NCBI GenBank assembly: GCA_004335835.1
Contig: RWJK01001012.1
Coordinates: forward strand, 1 to 43,655
Origin: Scenedesmus sp. ARA3
Taxonomy: Eukaryota > Chlorophyta > Chlorophyceae > Sphaeropleales > Scenedesmaceae
DNA length: 43,655 nt
Direction of reading: 5' to 3'
A program made the translations under genes and the position numbers. Below, one piece after another: positions 34,301-43,655 of the stretch; within the stretch, counting starts at the first letter, position 1; each line of letters begins with the position of its first letter. Under the pieces are notes generated by a model, which was given only the letters and a program-made list of their open reading frames with translations, did no database searches and had not been told where the DNA came from.

Positions 34301-34507
34301 TCTGCAGGCTGGGAAGTCTCTTCTGCTGCACGTGCTGCGCGTGACAAGAAGCCACCCGTTACTCTTGGCAGCCGTACCCCCGAAGATAATGGCTTTGATC
34401 GGCAGGAGGCAATTCCAATCCACAGCCAGACTGAGAGCAAGGCCAACAGGAGGCTGCACAGGCACTTCGTGCTGTTGAGGGGCAACCCCCACATGCAGCT
34501 GCTGTGA
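31312..34507 (+). CDS. probable 3' exons of the same cysteine-rich secreted protein (or a separate gene lacking its start)
   Basis: Exons: 31312-31426 (donor TTCG|GTCGCT weak), 31741-31872, 31905-32057 (after a possible 32-nt intron), 32318-32518, 33131-33268, 33700-33978, 34308-34507 (TGA). All these exon starts are phase 1 except the first, which is phase 0 and opens with VNITGAVAVPAKLRV after TATATTCAG. No initiator ATG or signal peptide precedes it, and it joins in frame to the donor at 29426, so it is most likely the C-terminal part of the upstream gene. The sequence is beta-rich and repetitive (TLTINNVGAIAATVSAS, TWTVHLTPQG, TVTVEAGDKAKASW, ANLDSEYAFQRGVHTVAG) and then becomes basic and low-complexity to the end (HRHFVLLRGNPHMQLL). 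I recognise no family. Edges of the last three exons are echoed upstream. Confidence 0.6.
32846..33180 (+). repeat. three copies of the acceptor and 5' edge of the exon at 33131
   Basis: Exon-base starts are 32854, 32995 and 33131 (real). Coding reads TVETEDKAKASS, TVTVEAGDKAKASW and TVTVEAGDKAKASW. The upstream intron sequence (for example AAACATGGG, CCTGGAA, CTGTTTGCAG-like) is also repeated, so the unit is about 140 bp of intron plus exon. Confidence 0.92.
33455..33745 (+). repeat. duplicated acceptor and edge of the exon at 33700, with an upstream minisatellite
   Basis: GCAG|CCAACCTGGACTC starts at 33595 and 33700 (real), 105 bp apart, with ANLDSEYAFQRG in both. Upstream, 33455-33600 is a decayed tandem array of about 20-25-bp units built on CTGCTGCCAATTGCG. 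Confidence 0.9.
34066..34340 (+). repeat. three copies of the acceptor and 5' edge of the last exon (34308)
   Basis: TGCAG|GCT followed by ATCTGCTG-like and CACGTGC-like sequence starts at 34074, 34187 and 34308 (real), spaced 113 and 121 bp. The first two contain in-frame stops (GCTAG..., GCTGAG...), so only 34308 gives the C-terminus. Confidence 0.88.
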
Positions 34508-34916
34508 GCTGTTACTTTTGTCATGTGACATGTTATTTGACGAGCGCTGCCTGGCTGGCCTGCTGTGGGTGTGCTGGTGTGGGGGCATGTGTGGACAAAG
34601 TGTTTGTTCGCTGAAGAATGCATTTGATTGAGTGTGTATGCATTGAGCGTTGTGACGGTGGTGCAGCAGCAGGCAGTGCAGGACGTCAAGTGTCACTGTG
34701 CTTGCTGTGTGGCCAGATGCAGGTTATGCAGCAGAAGGCGGGGATGGCTTGTGCTATCATGTGGTGTGCAAGGCCACACATGTACCATCATCAACGTATT
34801 GGCTGGGCAGCAATCTTGGCAGCATTGAGTGGTTAAGTGCACGGGGGAGGGGCGGTGTGTGTACGGCAGCACCAGGGTTGAGGTCGGAGTCAGGGGCAGC
34901 AGCAGGTGCTGTGGCT

Positions 34917-34921
34917 TGTAA
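34917..34921 (+). terminator. TGTAA polyadenylation-type signal
   Basis: First TGTAA after the stop codon at 34507, about 410 bp downstream. Confidence 0.4.
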
Positions 34922-36039
34922 CAGCTGCGGATGCGGAAATGTCTGCGCGTGAGGCTGGCTTGCTGGGCATGACGGTGCAGCTCACCTGATGCGTCTACTC
35001 ATGAGGGTTTTGGATGCCTTGCAGCTGCTGGTTTCAAACTAGGTTGCCGGTGTTCCCACGTCTGTTTGTGCGTGTGTGTGCGTGGCATGCTGGCTGGCTC
35101 GCCTGCTGCATGCCATGTCATACCATCACTGCATGTGCTACAGACCTGCAGCATCTGAGCTAGCCGGTGCTCTCAGATGGCAGCTCTTTAACCAGCATTA
35201 ATCAGAGGGCTGGCGGTGCGGTCTTGTTATGCAGGAGGGCGGTGAACCCAACTTATTTGCTGACCAGATGTACACAGCCTGAAGCATGCTGCCAACCAGC
35301 ATGCCATGATGGTGTGGCATGGGGTGTGGTAGATTTGAGCTGGATACACCTTTTGGGGTGTTCAGTGTGCACTCCTTGGGAATGTTTGCTGTGTGTGTTG
35401 CCTGCCCCTGCAGCTGCTGCCTTCCTGGAATGATGAGTGCAATATGGACTTGTGTGTAAATGACAGCACGTGTGCGCAAGAAGAAGCGTGTGCATGATTT
35501 ATTCCAATGGTCTGCATGTATTGGCTGTGTATGTGTCGTGCGTGCGCGCTGGCGATTTGATTTGGCTTTCATACCACTTTGCACCCAGAAACACACCCCA
35601 TGGCAATAGCGGCTTTGCTTTCCCAAAGGAACCATGCATTTGCGGCTTGTGTTTGCATTGCAAGGAGGCTGTGGTCATATATGCATGCGCCCTTTTGTGA
35701 GGCCGTGTGTGGCATGTTGCATGCGCAACATGATATGTTGTCAAATTGCACAACATAATCAGCTTGGCGCACTTACCCTGCAGTTGTCACATGGCGCTGT
35801 GGGCTTTGAGGCTCAGCAGGGTTCAGTTGAGAGAGCTTACGCAGGGTTTTGACGGTGTGCAGGGGCAGCAGCCATCAACAACCAACTACCACATAGTGTG
35901 TGTTGAGCAGGACATGGTGCATTTAGACCTGTTGCACACCTAAATTACATTTCATTGTACGCTTGTTGAGGCAGCAGGACTTGCATTGGCACCCCATGCA
36001 TGCGGTTTTCTACTTTGCCTGCCATTTGATGTAGCCAAC

Positions 36040-36540
36040 AAGTAGCATGCATGCGGCATACAGCATGCATACAGTTGCAGCACGCATGCAGCATGCATAC
36101 AGCATCCATACAGCATGCCCACAGGCTCCAGAGATCTTGTGGCCTTGGGTCATGGATGCAGCTGGCAGGCAGCATGCATTCTGCAAACGGAGCCAAAGGC
36201 CAGCACCCAGCATGATGCATGCATGCAGCATGCAGAGACTGTGGCCAACGACCAGCATGCAGCTCGCATGCATCTGACATGCAGCGCCAATTGTCAATGG
36301 CCGGCATCCAGCATGGTGCATGCATACCACATACAGCATGCAGAGACTGTGGCCTAAGGCCAACATGATATGCTAGCATGCTGGCATGCATTTGACGTGC
36401 AGAGGCTGTGGCCAATAGCCAGCATGCAGCATGAAGCATGCCAACAGCATGGCAGAGACTGTGGCCAAAGGCCAGCATGAAGCATGAAGCATGCACACAG
36501 CATGGTAGAGACTGTGGCCATAGGCCAGGCATGGACATGC
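36040..36540. repeat. decayed minisatellite based on GCATGC words and AGAGACTGTGGCC
   Basis: AGAGACTGTGGCC (or GAGGCTGTGGCC) recurs at least five times between about 36233 and 36515, with spacing of roughly 50-110 bp. It is usually followed by a GGCCA-type reverse complement and AGCATGCAGC-like runs. Frames stay open on several readings because the unit lacks stops, so the 206-codon minus frame here is not counted as a gene. Confidence 0.75.
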
Positions 36541-37878
36541 TGCAACATGCATGTGCACGGCACACACAGCAGCATCCAGTTATGATGTGTTACTTTGTGC
36601 ATGGCTCCTGGCCACTGGCTGCAGCCTGTTGCATGCAACCTTGCGCTGATATTCAATATGCACCAACATGATGTTTCTGCTTGAGGTTCTTTTGACAGAC
36701 AGCTGTTGGGATGACAGGCAAAATATACATCTTCACCCTTTAAGGAGAGAAGCAGCAGGACGATGTTATTTAGACTATAGCAGCATATGGGTATTGACCA
36801 GGCACAGCGCAGCATGGTTGATCAGAGTCGCTGCACGGCTGCAGGGCAACGTTGTGAGCTGTGTGTGCTTCTCGCAGCACAGCAGATGCTTGCCGCGCAG
36901 CAGATGCTCTGCCATTGATTACAGCAGCCTGAGCATGTGTTGCGCACTGGGGGTCTTGCAGTGAGTGCTAACTACTGCTGGGAACTTCAGGATACCAAGG
37001 CTGCTCACTTTGTAACTTGGTAACAGCCAGTTCTCCGGCTCCAGTGGGGTGGCCGCGATGGCGCTGCTGCTGTGGGTCGATGGGTAACACAGATCATGGA
37101 AAAGAAGATGCTGATTATGAGTATGCAAGGCATGTGTGACCAACTACTCATCACTCTGCTTCCCTGGCAGCAACGTTCGATGCTGTTGCACTTACCCCTG
37201 AAAGCTGCTGCCGGCTGCAGCAGCTTGCTTGTGGCCTGTTCCTGTTCACCAAGGCTTCTGGCTCGTGCGCAATCATGGCTGATTCACGCACCTATAGCTT
37301 GTAATCTGCGTTAACACTGCAGTCTAGGCCTTCACAGCTTTTTGAGGGCACTGCCCGGGAGGGTAACCTACTAGGCAAAGCTGACAGGATGTTCACAGCA
37401 AACCCTGTCATTGTTAGGGTTATGATCAAAGCCAGCTGCCTTTAAGCAGTGCAATCATGATCCAATGGCAGCACAAATTTGCTTCAGACACGTTTCCCGG
37501 GGATATTCGAACGCGGCGTGTTGCTGCTCGCCAGCCTTGGGCTGATGAGTGCTGAGACACTTCAGTTTGACCGCAACATATTGTAGCATACTGCGTCACT
37601 GGCTCATTTCAAGCTGGTTTTGATCTCATAATAGTTCTATTAAAGCTCTGTGACTTCATGTCGTGCGCAAATAAGGTGAGCTCGTGACCCACGACAAAGA
37701 TTTGTAAAGCGTCTGCTGCTGCAACAAATGTTTGACGCAAATGCTGGGTTTAACGTATACAAAGCAATTTAAGTGTTGTATACAAGTGTGCTTGGATGTT
37801 CATCAGGCACAGCAGTCGGTGTAAATCAGTAGCAGCAGGCGGAATGCGGAACGTCACACCCTTGTCTGCCCGTGTCTG

Positions 37879-40800
37879 ATGCAGCCTCTCCTGACTTTCA
37901 AGACCAAGATCAGAACAATTGACATACTACGAAGAGTTGTGTGGGTTGCTCTTGCTGGTTGGCATGCTACAGTTGTGCTGACAGCAGCAGCAGTTGACCA
38001 AGGTGATTGACTTCAGTGCAGCTCACTGCTCTGGTTCTTTCAAGGACGTATTGCATTGAGGTTGATGCTCCATTGCTTGATATCAGACAATGCTGCCTGA
38101 AACTCCACAGCATGTTGTATCTGTATGCAGCAGCCAACGGAAAGCAGCACTTGAATATGATGATCATGAGGCTGTGTAAGAAGCACGGCATGTCATTCAG
38201 CAGCCTGCTATATGTTTCAAACCGACAGCATGCTGGCTCCTTCAGAATCCACAGGGAAGCAGCAACCTCCTGCCTATCATCCCGACTAGCATATTCACCG
38301 GTAAGTTGAAACACGCACCTCTCTGTGCTGCTTTGCAGGAGACCGCTTCACTGCATCTAGGCAGGTGCTGCCCTTGCGCAGCCGCGTGCAGCTGGAAGCA
38401 TCCAGTTACAACGGCCAAGCCTGTGAGTGGTGGTACACAGAAGTCCCAATTTTTAACAACACACGCGTCCCAGCTCAAGACCTCGTGGGCTGCGACAACT
38501 CCTACTGTGCAAGCGACATCAGCAATGTTCCCTGCATGGATGATCCTGACAGAGGGTGCTTCTGTGCCAGCAGCAACAACAGCTGCGGGGTGATGCCAGT
38601 CACTGCTGCACTGCAGCTTGGCCGCGTGCTGCTGATGCAAGGAGGCTACTTACCGGTTGCCGATCCAAACACAAACGCAACACGCATCACGCGCTACAAT
38701 CTGCTGCCTCGGCAGCTGCTGGCGTATGTGGGCAACTTGACAACAGGCTACAATGTGTTTGCGATTGGGGAGTTGTTTGATGAGCTTCCTGCAGGATTCG
38801 GCTGCCCAGATTGGCCTCTCCCGCAAGCAAGCCTCAACAACACAGGGCAGCAGCAAAGCCTGCGTGAGCAGCTGTGGTCCATGTACTATGGCAGTCCGCC
38901 GGAGGAAACATTGATGCCCAACGTCAGCTGCTGGGTTGATGCTCGTGTGGCAGCCAACCTGTTGACCGGGGCCATCCTGCAGGGCCACATGCCTTGCCAC
39001 GACACGGCGCCAACTGAGGTCTGCAGGAACATCACGATCTTCTGGCAGCCGCCAAACTCTCCTTGCACAGAGACAGACGCAGATGCCAGGGCCGCGCAGT
39101 GCGCCAACATCACATACCGCTTCCAAGCCCCTGTCAACATTCCATGTGACGAGGGCTCCATGCAACTCCACAACACCACAGGGCAAGCAGCTGCAGTGAC
39201 TGACCAGGACAACAGCACATCCTGCTACACCAGTAATCCATGGGCATAGAAAATGGACTACTTTGCACAGGGTGGCCTCCTAGCAGCTGACACCTTGAGC
39301 AGCGTTGCTGCACCAAGCTACCCAATTCCGTTTGACTCCTACACCTGTATCAGCCCAGCATGGTTTGTAGCACCCATGGATGCGTATGTTTTGTCTGACC
39401 ACTGGCGGACCTATGATCTCCCGCTCACAACTGAGCAGCAGCCACAGCATGGAGACTGGTGTCTCCCAGGGACAGTGCCATGTGAAATGCTACAGCAGCA
39501 GCAGTAGCAGCAGCAGCAGCAACAGCAGCAGCGGCAGCGTGTGCCACCACCTGGGTCATACGCTCCTTGGCACGGCAGCGGCGACTATCCAGTACTTGGC
39601 GACATGACATCACCAGCCATGGAGTGCTACGTGGGCCGCTCTTCGCCCACAGGCCACGATGTTGTATACACCAGCCATGACAAATTGTTCACGCAGAACT
39701 CCCCTTACACGGTCGGGCAGGGTTACCGGTACATGCCTTCAAGGACAGCATCAGGGGAGCACACTGTATGTGCCTCATACAGCGTGCAGGCATGGAGCAG
39801 CAGCGAGTGGGTGTGGTACTACGAGGTTATGCCAGCATCGCTGTGTATCAAGCTGGAGGCGGCTGCAGCGGCCGGCACGAATGTCATGGCAGGATACGTG
39901 GCAAGAGTGACGTGCTGCACTGCGCCGTATTGCAATAAGCCAGGTGAACATGACTTTGCTGAGGGTGTATGCTATATATGCAATGTATGTGTTCGTGCGC
40001 CTGAGGCTCAAAACTCAACGGTGTGAGGTCAAGTGTTGGTGTGTGTATGGGTCATATATGCAGCAATCTAGGTTGATGTGCAGGCATGTGCAGCATTGCA
40101 CCATGCCATTAGAAGCATGCCCAACAGCCACGTGCACAGGCACAGACGTGGAGCATGCAACATGTGCAAGCAGAAATGGAGCGCACAGAACATGTTGCAT
40201 GCATGCTTGCTTGCTGTTTCAAAATTACCCAAGTACCTGGCACACGACATGTTACCAACAGCGATAGCGCCGTTACAATAACAATAGTGCGCAGTACTGT
40301 GCACACACATAGCCCGCATATCTGCTGCCCGACCAACTTTTGTGGCTATGTGGTTGACAAATCAACTCTGCAGATCCTGTTAAAGATCCCACGGCCGTGC
40401 CATCGCTAGCCCCACAATACCCAGAGGAAATCACTTGCTATGACCAAGGAAGCCGGCAACAGCATGCCTACACAGGGCATGTGCGAACAGTCACAACCAC
40501 TAGCAAGGGCCTGGAAGACTACAGGTTTGACTTTTCCCCAGGCGTGACAAAGCCAGCTGGCTACAAGCCTGGCTACGTTGCGCAGATTTGCATGAAGTTT
40601 TACGCAAAGTGCAGTCACAACAACACCCAAAGGGAATGGGCAGGATGCACAAGCTCGGACGCTGATGCAGGGCTGGAAAGGTGGATATATAAGACGATAG
40701 ACAGCGCTACGTGTGCTCAGATTACTGCGCAGCCACGGACAAACGCCGACATACGCAACGTGACATGCTGCGACACATCACTCTGCAACGCGCCTGATCT

Positions 40801-42994
40801 GACAGCCGACCCCACCACAATAGTCATCAAGGCAGACGAAGCTAATGCAGCAGCAGCTGATGTGACTTGCTATGTGATCATTGAGTCATGGAGATCTTCA
40901 TCTGGAGCTCCTTATGCTGCAGTCCCAGTGGCCTTTCCCACCAACCTGCCAACCAAGCCCTCCGGCGACGAAGTGATGACCGGCTTTTGGGGGAGCTTTT
41001 GCACACATGAGGAGGCAGCTTGTGCGCGCTACACGTACGTGCAATGTGATCAGGATGAGCATGACTACTACTACGCGGACTGGGATTCTTCAAACATCGC
41101 ATCCTGCATTGACAACCCAGGAACTCCAAGCAGATGGGCGTGGGTACACCAGCGCCTGACCATGTTTGATTGCCTGGCGTTGAAAAAGGAGCTGAACCCG
41201 ATGTATGCCAGCAACGTCACCTGCTGCACGACAGATGGCTGCAATGCACCAATTGCTGAGGTGGATTCTGTGACGCAGCAGCCGCTGACAGGGCCTGCCA
41301 TTGTATTAGCAGCAGAGACGCTGACATGCTACCAGAGCATGCAGCTGGGTGAAACGATTTCAGAAGCAGTTCCGCCAGCTGTGCACCCTATTGTAGTGGA
41401 TGCACAGAATCATGTGTGGGGGCCTTATGGAATGCCAGTAGATCCCATGGTACCATGGTACACCGGTGTGCTACACAGCCAAAATAGATGTGTGCAAGGC
41501 AGCTGGCAAGGGCTGTGCTCTGGCAGACTCTGATCCTGGACGCTGGATGTGGAGTTACAGTGTCACAAAGCTGTCAGATTGCTACCTGCAGCAATGGGAC
41601 GCGTCAAACGGAGCTACTTCTGCAGTGCACAGCGTCACCTGCTGTGCTACAGACCTCTGCAACAGCCCAGATGCTGGAAACGACACAGTAACACAGGTGA
41701 TTGTGGAAGGCATTACACATCAAGCAGCACTGTTGTTTCATTTGACAGCATATGGCACCTGAATCAGCAGCATCTGCTAGCGGCAGATCACTGCACGTTG
41801 CAATGCCAGTGCAAATGGATGATGTAAATGCTGCATACATCCAACAGCGTCAAACAATCCATGCTCTGGAGCAGCAGCTGCAGCAGCAGCAGCTGGTACC
41901 ACAACGTGTTGATGCTCAAACGTTCGTGCCTGCAGGTGCTTGATGTGCCCGCCCCAGCCAACCCCACCATCTCCTGCTTCACCAGTGTCAATGCAACAGC
42001 ACAAGGCCTGCCAGCAGTGCAGTCGCTGCAGTACAACTCAACAGTCACCACTTGGAGGACCACGAACCAGAGCAGCATGGGTAATGGCACCTTCTTCAAC
42101 GCCACCAGCAACACCACACAGTTCCTCAGCGCGAGCAGCACCGCCGGCTGGAACGGCTCTTGGAACGGCACATGGAACGCCAGTGGGAACGCTTCTTGGA
42201 ACCCCCCTGAAGTCACTACTGAGCCGTTTGTGTGCGCCAGTTACAAGCTGGAGCTGTGTGCACCAGGCAGCAGCGACTGTGAGGGCTATGAGAATATCCC
42301 CGGGGTGGGCAGCTGGGCATACTACCCCCTCACACTGTCTCAGTGCTATCAGATGCAGTGGATGTCACAGCAGCCTGGCTCGCAGTTCAAAGGCGTCACC
42401 TGCTGCTCCACCGACAACTGCAATGCGCCAGATCCAACCTTGGACAAGATCACCCAGATCACCGGGCCCACCAGTGAGATCTTGATCAGCCAGCAGTGCA
42501 GCGCAGGTGTCCACATCAGCAGCAGCAACGTGCTGGGTGCTGCGGTAAACTGGAGCATCTCTGTTTGGGAGGCCAATCCTTTCCCTGGCACAAATTCTGC
42601 CTTTTTGAAAGTGGCGGCTGATCTGGATCCGGCCTGGGAGCAGCAGCAGCAGCAGCTGGGCCAGCGTTATATGGCCTGGCAGCATGCTGTGCTGCCGCTG
42701 CAGCCCGCTGCACACCCGCCGCCAGCTAGCTACGGCATTCCTGCAGCGTTCTCTGTGTAGGTGATGGGTGGAGGCCACTGTGAGGTGTCTGCTGTGCCTG
42801 TTTCCTTGTTTGGCGGCACTGCGGAGTTTTATGTGCATGTTGAGCACGCTGGCAATGGTGATGCATGGCTCGAGGTGCGGGGTAGGGCTCTGGGAAATAT
42901 GGACAGTGCAGCAGCTGCAGCATTTTCTGGGTCTAGTGGCTGGAGCAGGAACGTGGTCAAGTTTGTTGATATGCTGGATAGGAAAAAGCAGTAG
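37879..42994 (+). CDS. secreted protein with five tandem Ly6/uPAR-like (LU) domains
   Basis: Exons: 37879-38002, 38229-38300, 38339-39232, 39284-39481, 39617-39943, 40374-41413, 41442-41696, 41936-42610, 42761-42994 (TAG). This gives about 1,270 aa. Exon 1 gives a basic, then hydrophobic N-terminus (RRVVWVALAGWHATVVLTAAA), a likely signal peptide. Residues up to ~400 are a Cys-rich, heavily sequon-bearing region of unknown family. Five domains follow. They open with C-Y or C-F (ECYV, TCYD, TCYV, TCYQ, SCFT) and close with VTCCTAPYCN, VTCCDTSLCN, VTCCTTDGCN, VTCCATDLCN and VTCCSTDNCN, the CCxxDxCN signature of LU/three-finger domains; most have eight Cys. The fifth carries clustered sequons (NGSWNGTWNASGNASW). 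A short beta-rich C-terminus follows; no GPI signal is evident. Exons 1-2 and the 28-nt intron 41414-41441 are uncertain. A surface or matrix role is inferred. Confidence 0.78.
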
Positions 42995-43385
42995 TGATTG
43001 AAACAGGCTGAAGGTGCAGGGGTGGCGTGGGGTGCTTGAGGGCATGCACGCGGCAGCAGCTGCATCACTTGTTGGTCCCAGTGGCTGGAGCAGGACTGTG
43101 GTCAAGTTCATTGATATTCTGGATAGGAAGAAGCAGTAGTAACTGCGACATGCTGCAGGGCCCATCGGGGGAAGATGGACGGTGCAGTTGCTGCAGAGCT
43201 GTTTAATCCTAGTGGCTGGCCAAATCGGAAGAAGCAGTAGTGATGAAACAGGCTAGATGTGTGGCATGAGGTTGGGGACATACGTTGATGGGGCAGCGGC
43301 TGCAAAGCTTTTGGGCTCAGCAACTGGAGCAGGAGTGCAGTTGGGTTGATCAGTATGTTTGATGAATGCAAGCCGATGCTGCTGC
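42890..43385 (+). repeat. four copies of the LU-gene terminal exon end, three in the 3' UTR
   Basis: The coding tail (SGWSRNVVKFVDMLDRKKQ, stop at 42992-42994) recurs as SGWSRTVVKFIDILDRKKQ with stop at 43137-43139, as a shortened SGWPNRKKQ with stop at 43238-43240, and as a decayed copy around 43285-43385. GTGCAGCAGCTGCAGC-like sequence precedes each unit, and the first three end AAGCAGTAGT. Confidence 0.92.
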
Positions 43386-43655
43386 TTGAGTTGCCGTTGC
43401 TGCTTGTGCCACCATGCAAGTGGCAGCTGTCTCCAGTCTGTGGCCGTTGCGACAGGCATCCATTGAGTTGACAGGCATATATGCAAGCGTGAAGTTGACA
43501 CTGTCTAAGCAGAGGGCAGCAGGTTGCTTGTTATGTGCCTTGCTTGTGATTAGCAGCTCTGTAGATAGCTGGGCTCCCTCAGCCATGCTCAGCCATAGTT
43601 GCACGAAACGTGGGGTCCGGCTGTTTATGAAACGAAACGAAACGTTTAAAACGTG
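42995..43655 (+). other. LU-gene 3' UTR and right edge of the window
   Basis: After the terminal-exon echoes nothing coding is seen. No TGTAA is evident before the edge. The last bases hold a short AAACG tandem (about 43628-43645). Confidence 0.4.

Larger units (their letters stand above)
34508..37878. other. 3' UTR and gene-poor intergenic region
   Basis: TGTAA at 34917-34921 is a plausible polyadenylation signal for the preceding gene; another lies at 35455-35459. No supported gene follows. A frame at about 37170-37303 reads a protein-like VALTPESCCRLQQLACGLF but has no partners. The minus strand near 37020-37073 reads IAATPLEPENWLLPSYK before a donor-like GTGAGC. Both are too isolated to call. 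Confidence 0.4.

Noticed and set aside
35945..36565. 206-codon minus-strand frame rich in Cys, His and Met.
   Set aside because: Entirely minisatellite. Several frames are open because the unit lacks stops.
39240..42760. In-frame TAG codons in the LU gene (39247, 39505 inside a CAG run, 42758), with coding continuing in the same frame, suggesting TAG reassigned to Gln or stop readthrough.
   Set aside because: Each can be removed by a plausible intron (39233-39283, 39482-39616, 42611-42760). TAG also ends the Kelch gene, with no coding-like sequence beyond it.
1..43655. CRISPR arrays, bacterial operons or insertion sequences.
   Set aside because: The window is intron-containing nuclear DNA. 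Its tandem repeats are exon echoes, microsatellites or minisatellites with no spacer-repeat structure, and no transposase was recognised.

Overview
The window is nuclear DNA of a green alga, most likely a chlorophyte of the Chlorophyceae (Scenedesmus/Selenastrum-like). Evidence: intron-rich genes with GT-AG introns, dense CAG/CTG microsatellites, TGTAA polyadenylation-type signals, a telomere-type CCCTAA/CCCTAAAA tract, and a ferrochelatase carrying the C-terminal chlorophyll-binding helix found in plastid enzymes. The genus is an inference. Two runs of N (19888-20017 and 30412-30557) show that this is a draft assembly.

Layout: (1) 1-412, last two exons of an unidentified + strand gene. (2) 1414-7324, minus strand, nine exons of a TCF25/Rqc1-family protein (ribosome-associated quality control). 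(3) 7688-10881, plus strand, five exons of plastid ferrochelatase, divergent from TCF25 across a ~360-bp shared promoter. (4) 12841-16615, a single-pass membrane-anchored Kelch-repeat protein in five exons. (5) 16616-20724, gene-poor DNA with a near-perfect 87-bp palindrome, TTACC-type repeats, an interstitial telomere motif and the first assembly gap. (6) 20725-34507, a large secreted cysteine-rich modular protein, modelled here in two parts that are probably one gene. Its long central intron holds the second gap and a 364-bp repeat. (7) 34508-37878, gene-poor DNA with a decayed minisatellite. (8) 37879-42994, a secreted protein with five tandem Ly6/uPAR-like (LU) domains, followed by copies of its own last exon.

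The most striking signal cuts across genes. At more than a dozen splice junctions the exon edge, together with its adjoining splice site, is present in 2 to 10 tandem partial copies inside the intron. Copies of 5' exon edges always lie upstream of the real exon and copies of 3' edges always lie downstream. Last exons behave the same way, with copies in the 3' UTR. The TCF25 intron at 4050-4967 (ten acceptor copies) and the last Kelch intron (seven) are the extremes. This looks like repeated local duplication across exon-intron boundaries, tolerated because only one copy of each splice site preserves the frame.

The second main point is the pair of neighbouring genes for modular secreted proteins. 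One is built of GCC2/GCC3-like units, Cys repeats and a beta-sandwich-like unit on mostly phase-1 introns. The other has tandem LU domains ending in CCxxxxCN, a family best known from animals. All exon models were read by eye from splice signals, frame continuity and family resemblance; no alignment or transcript evidence was available.
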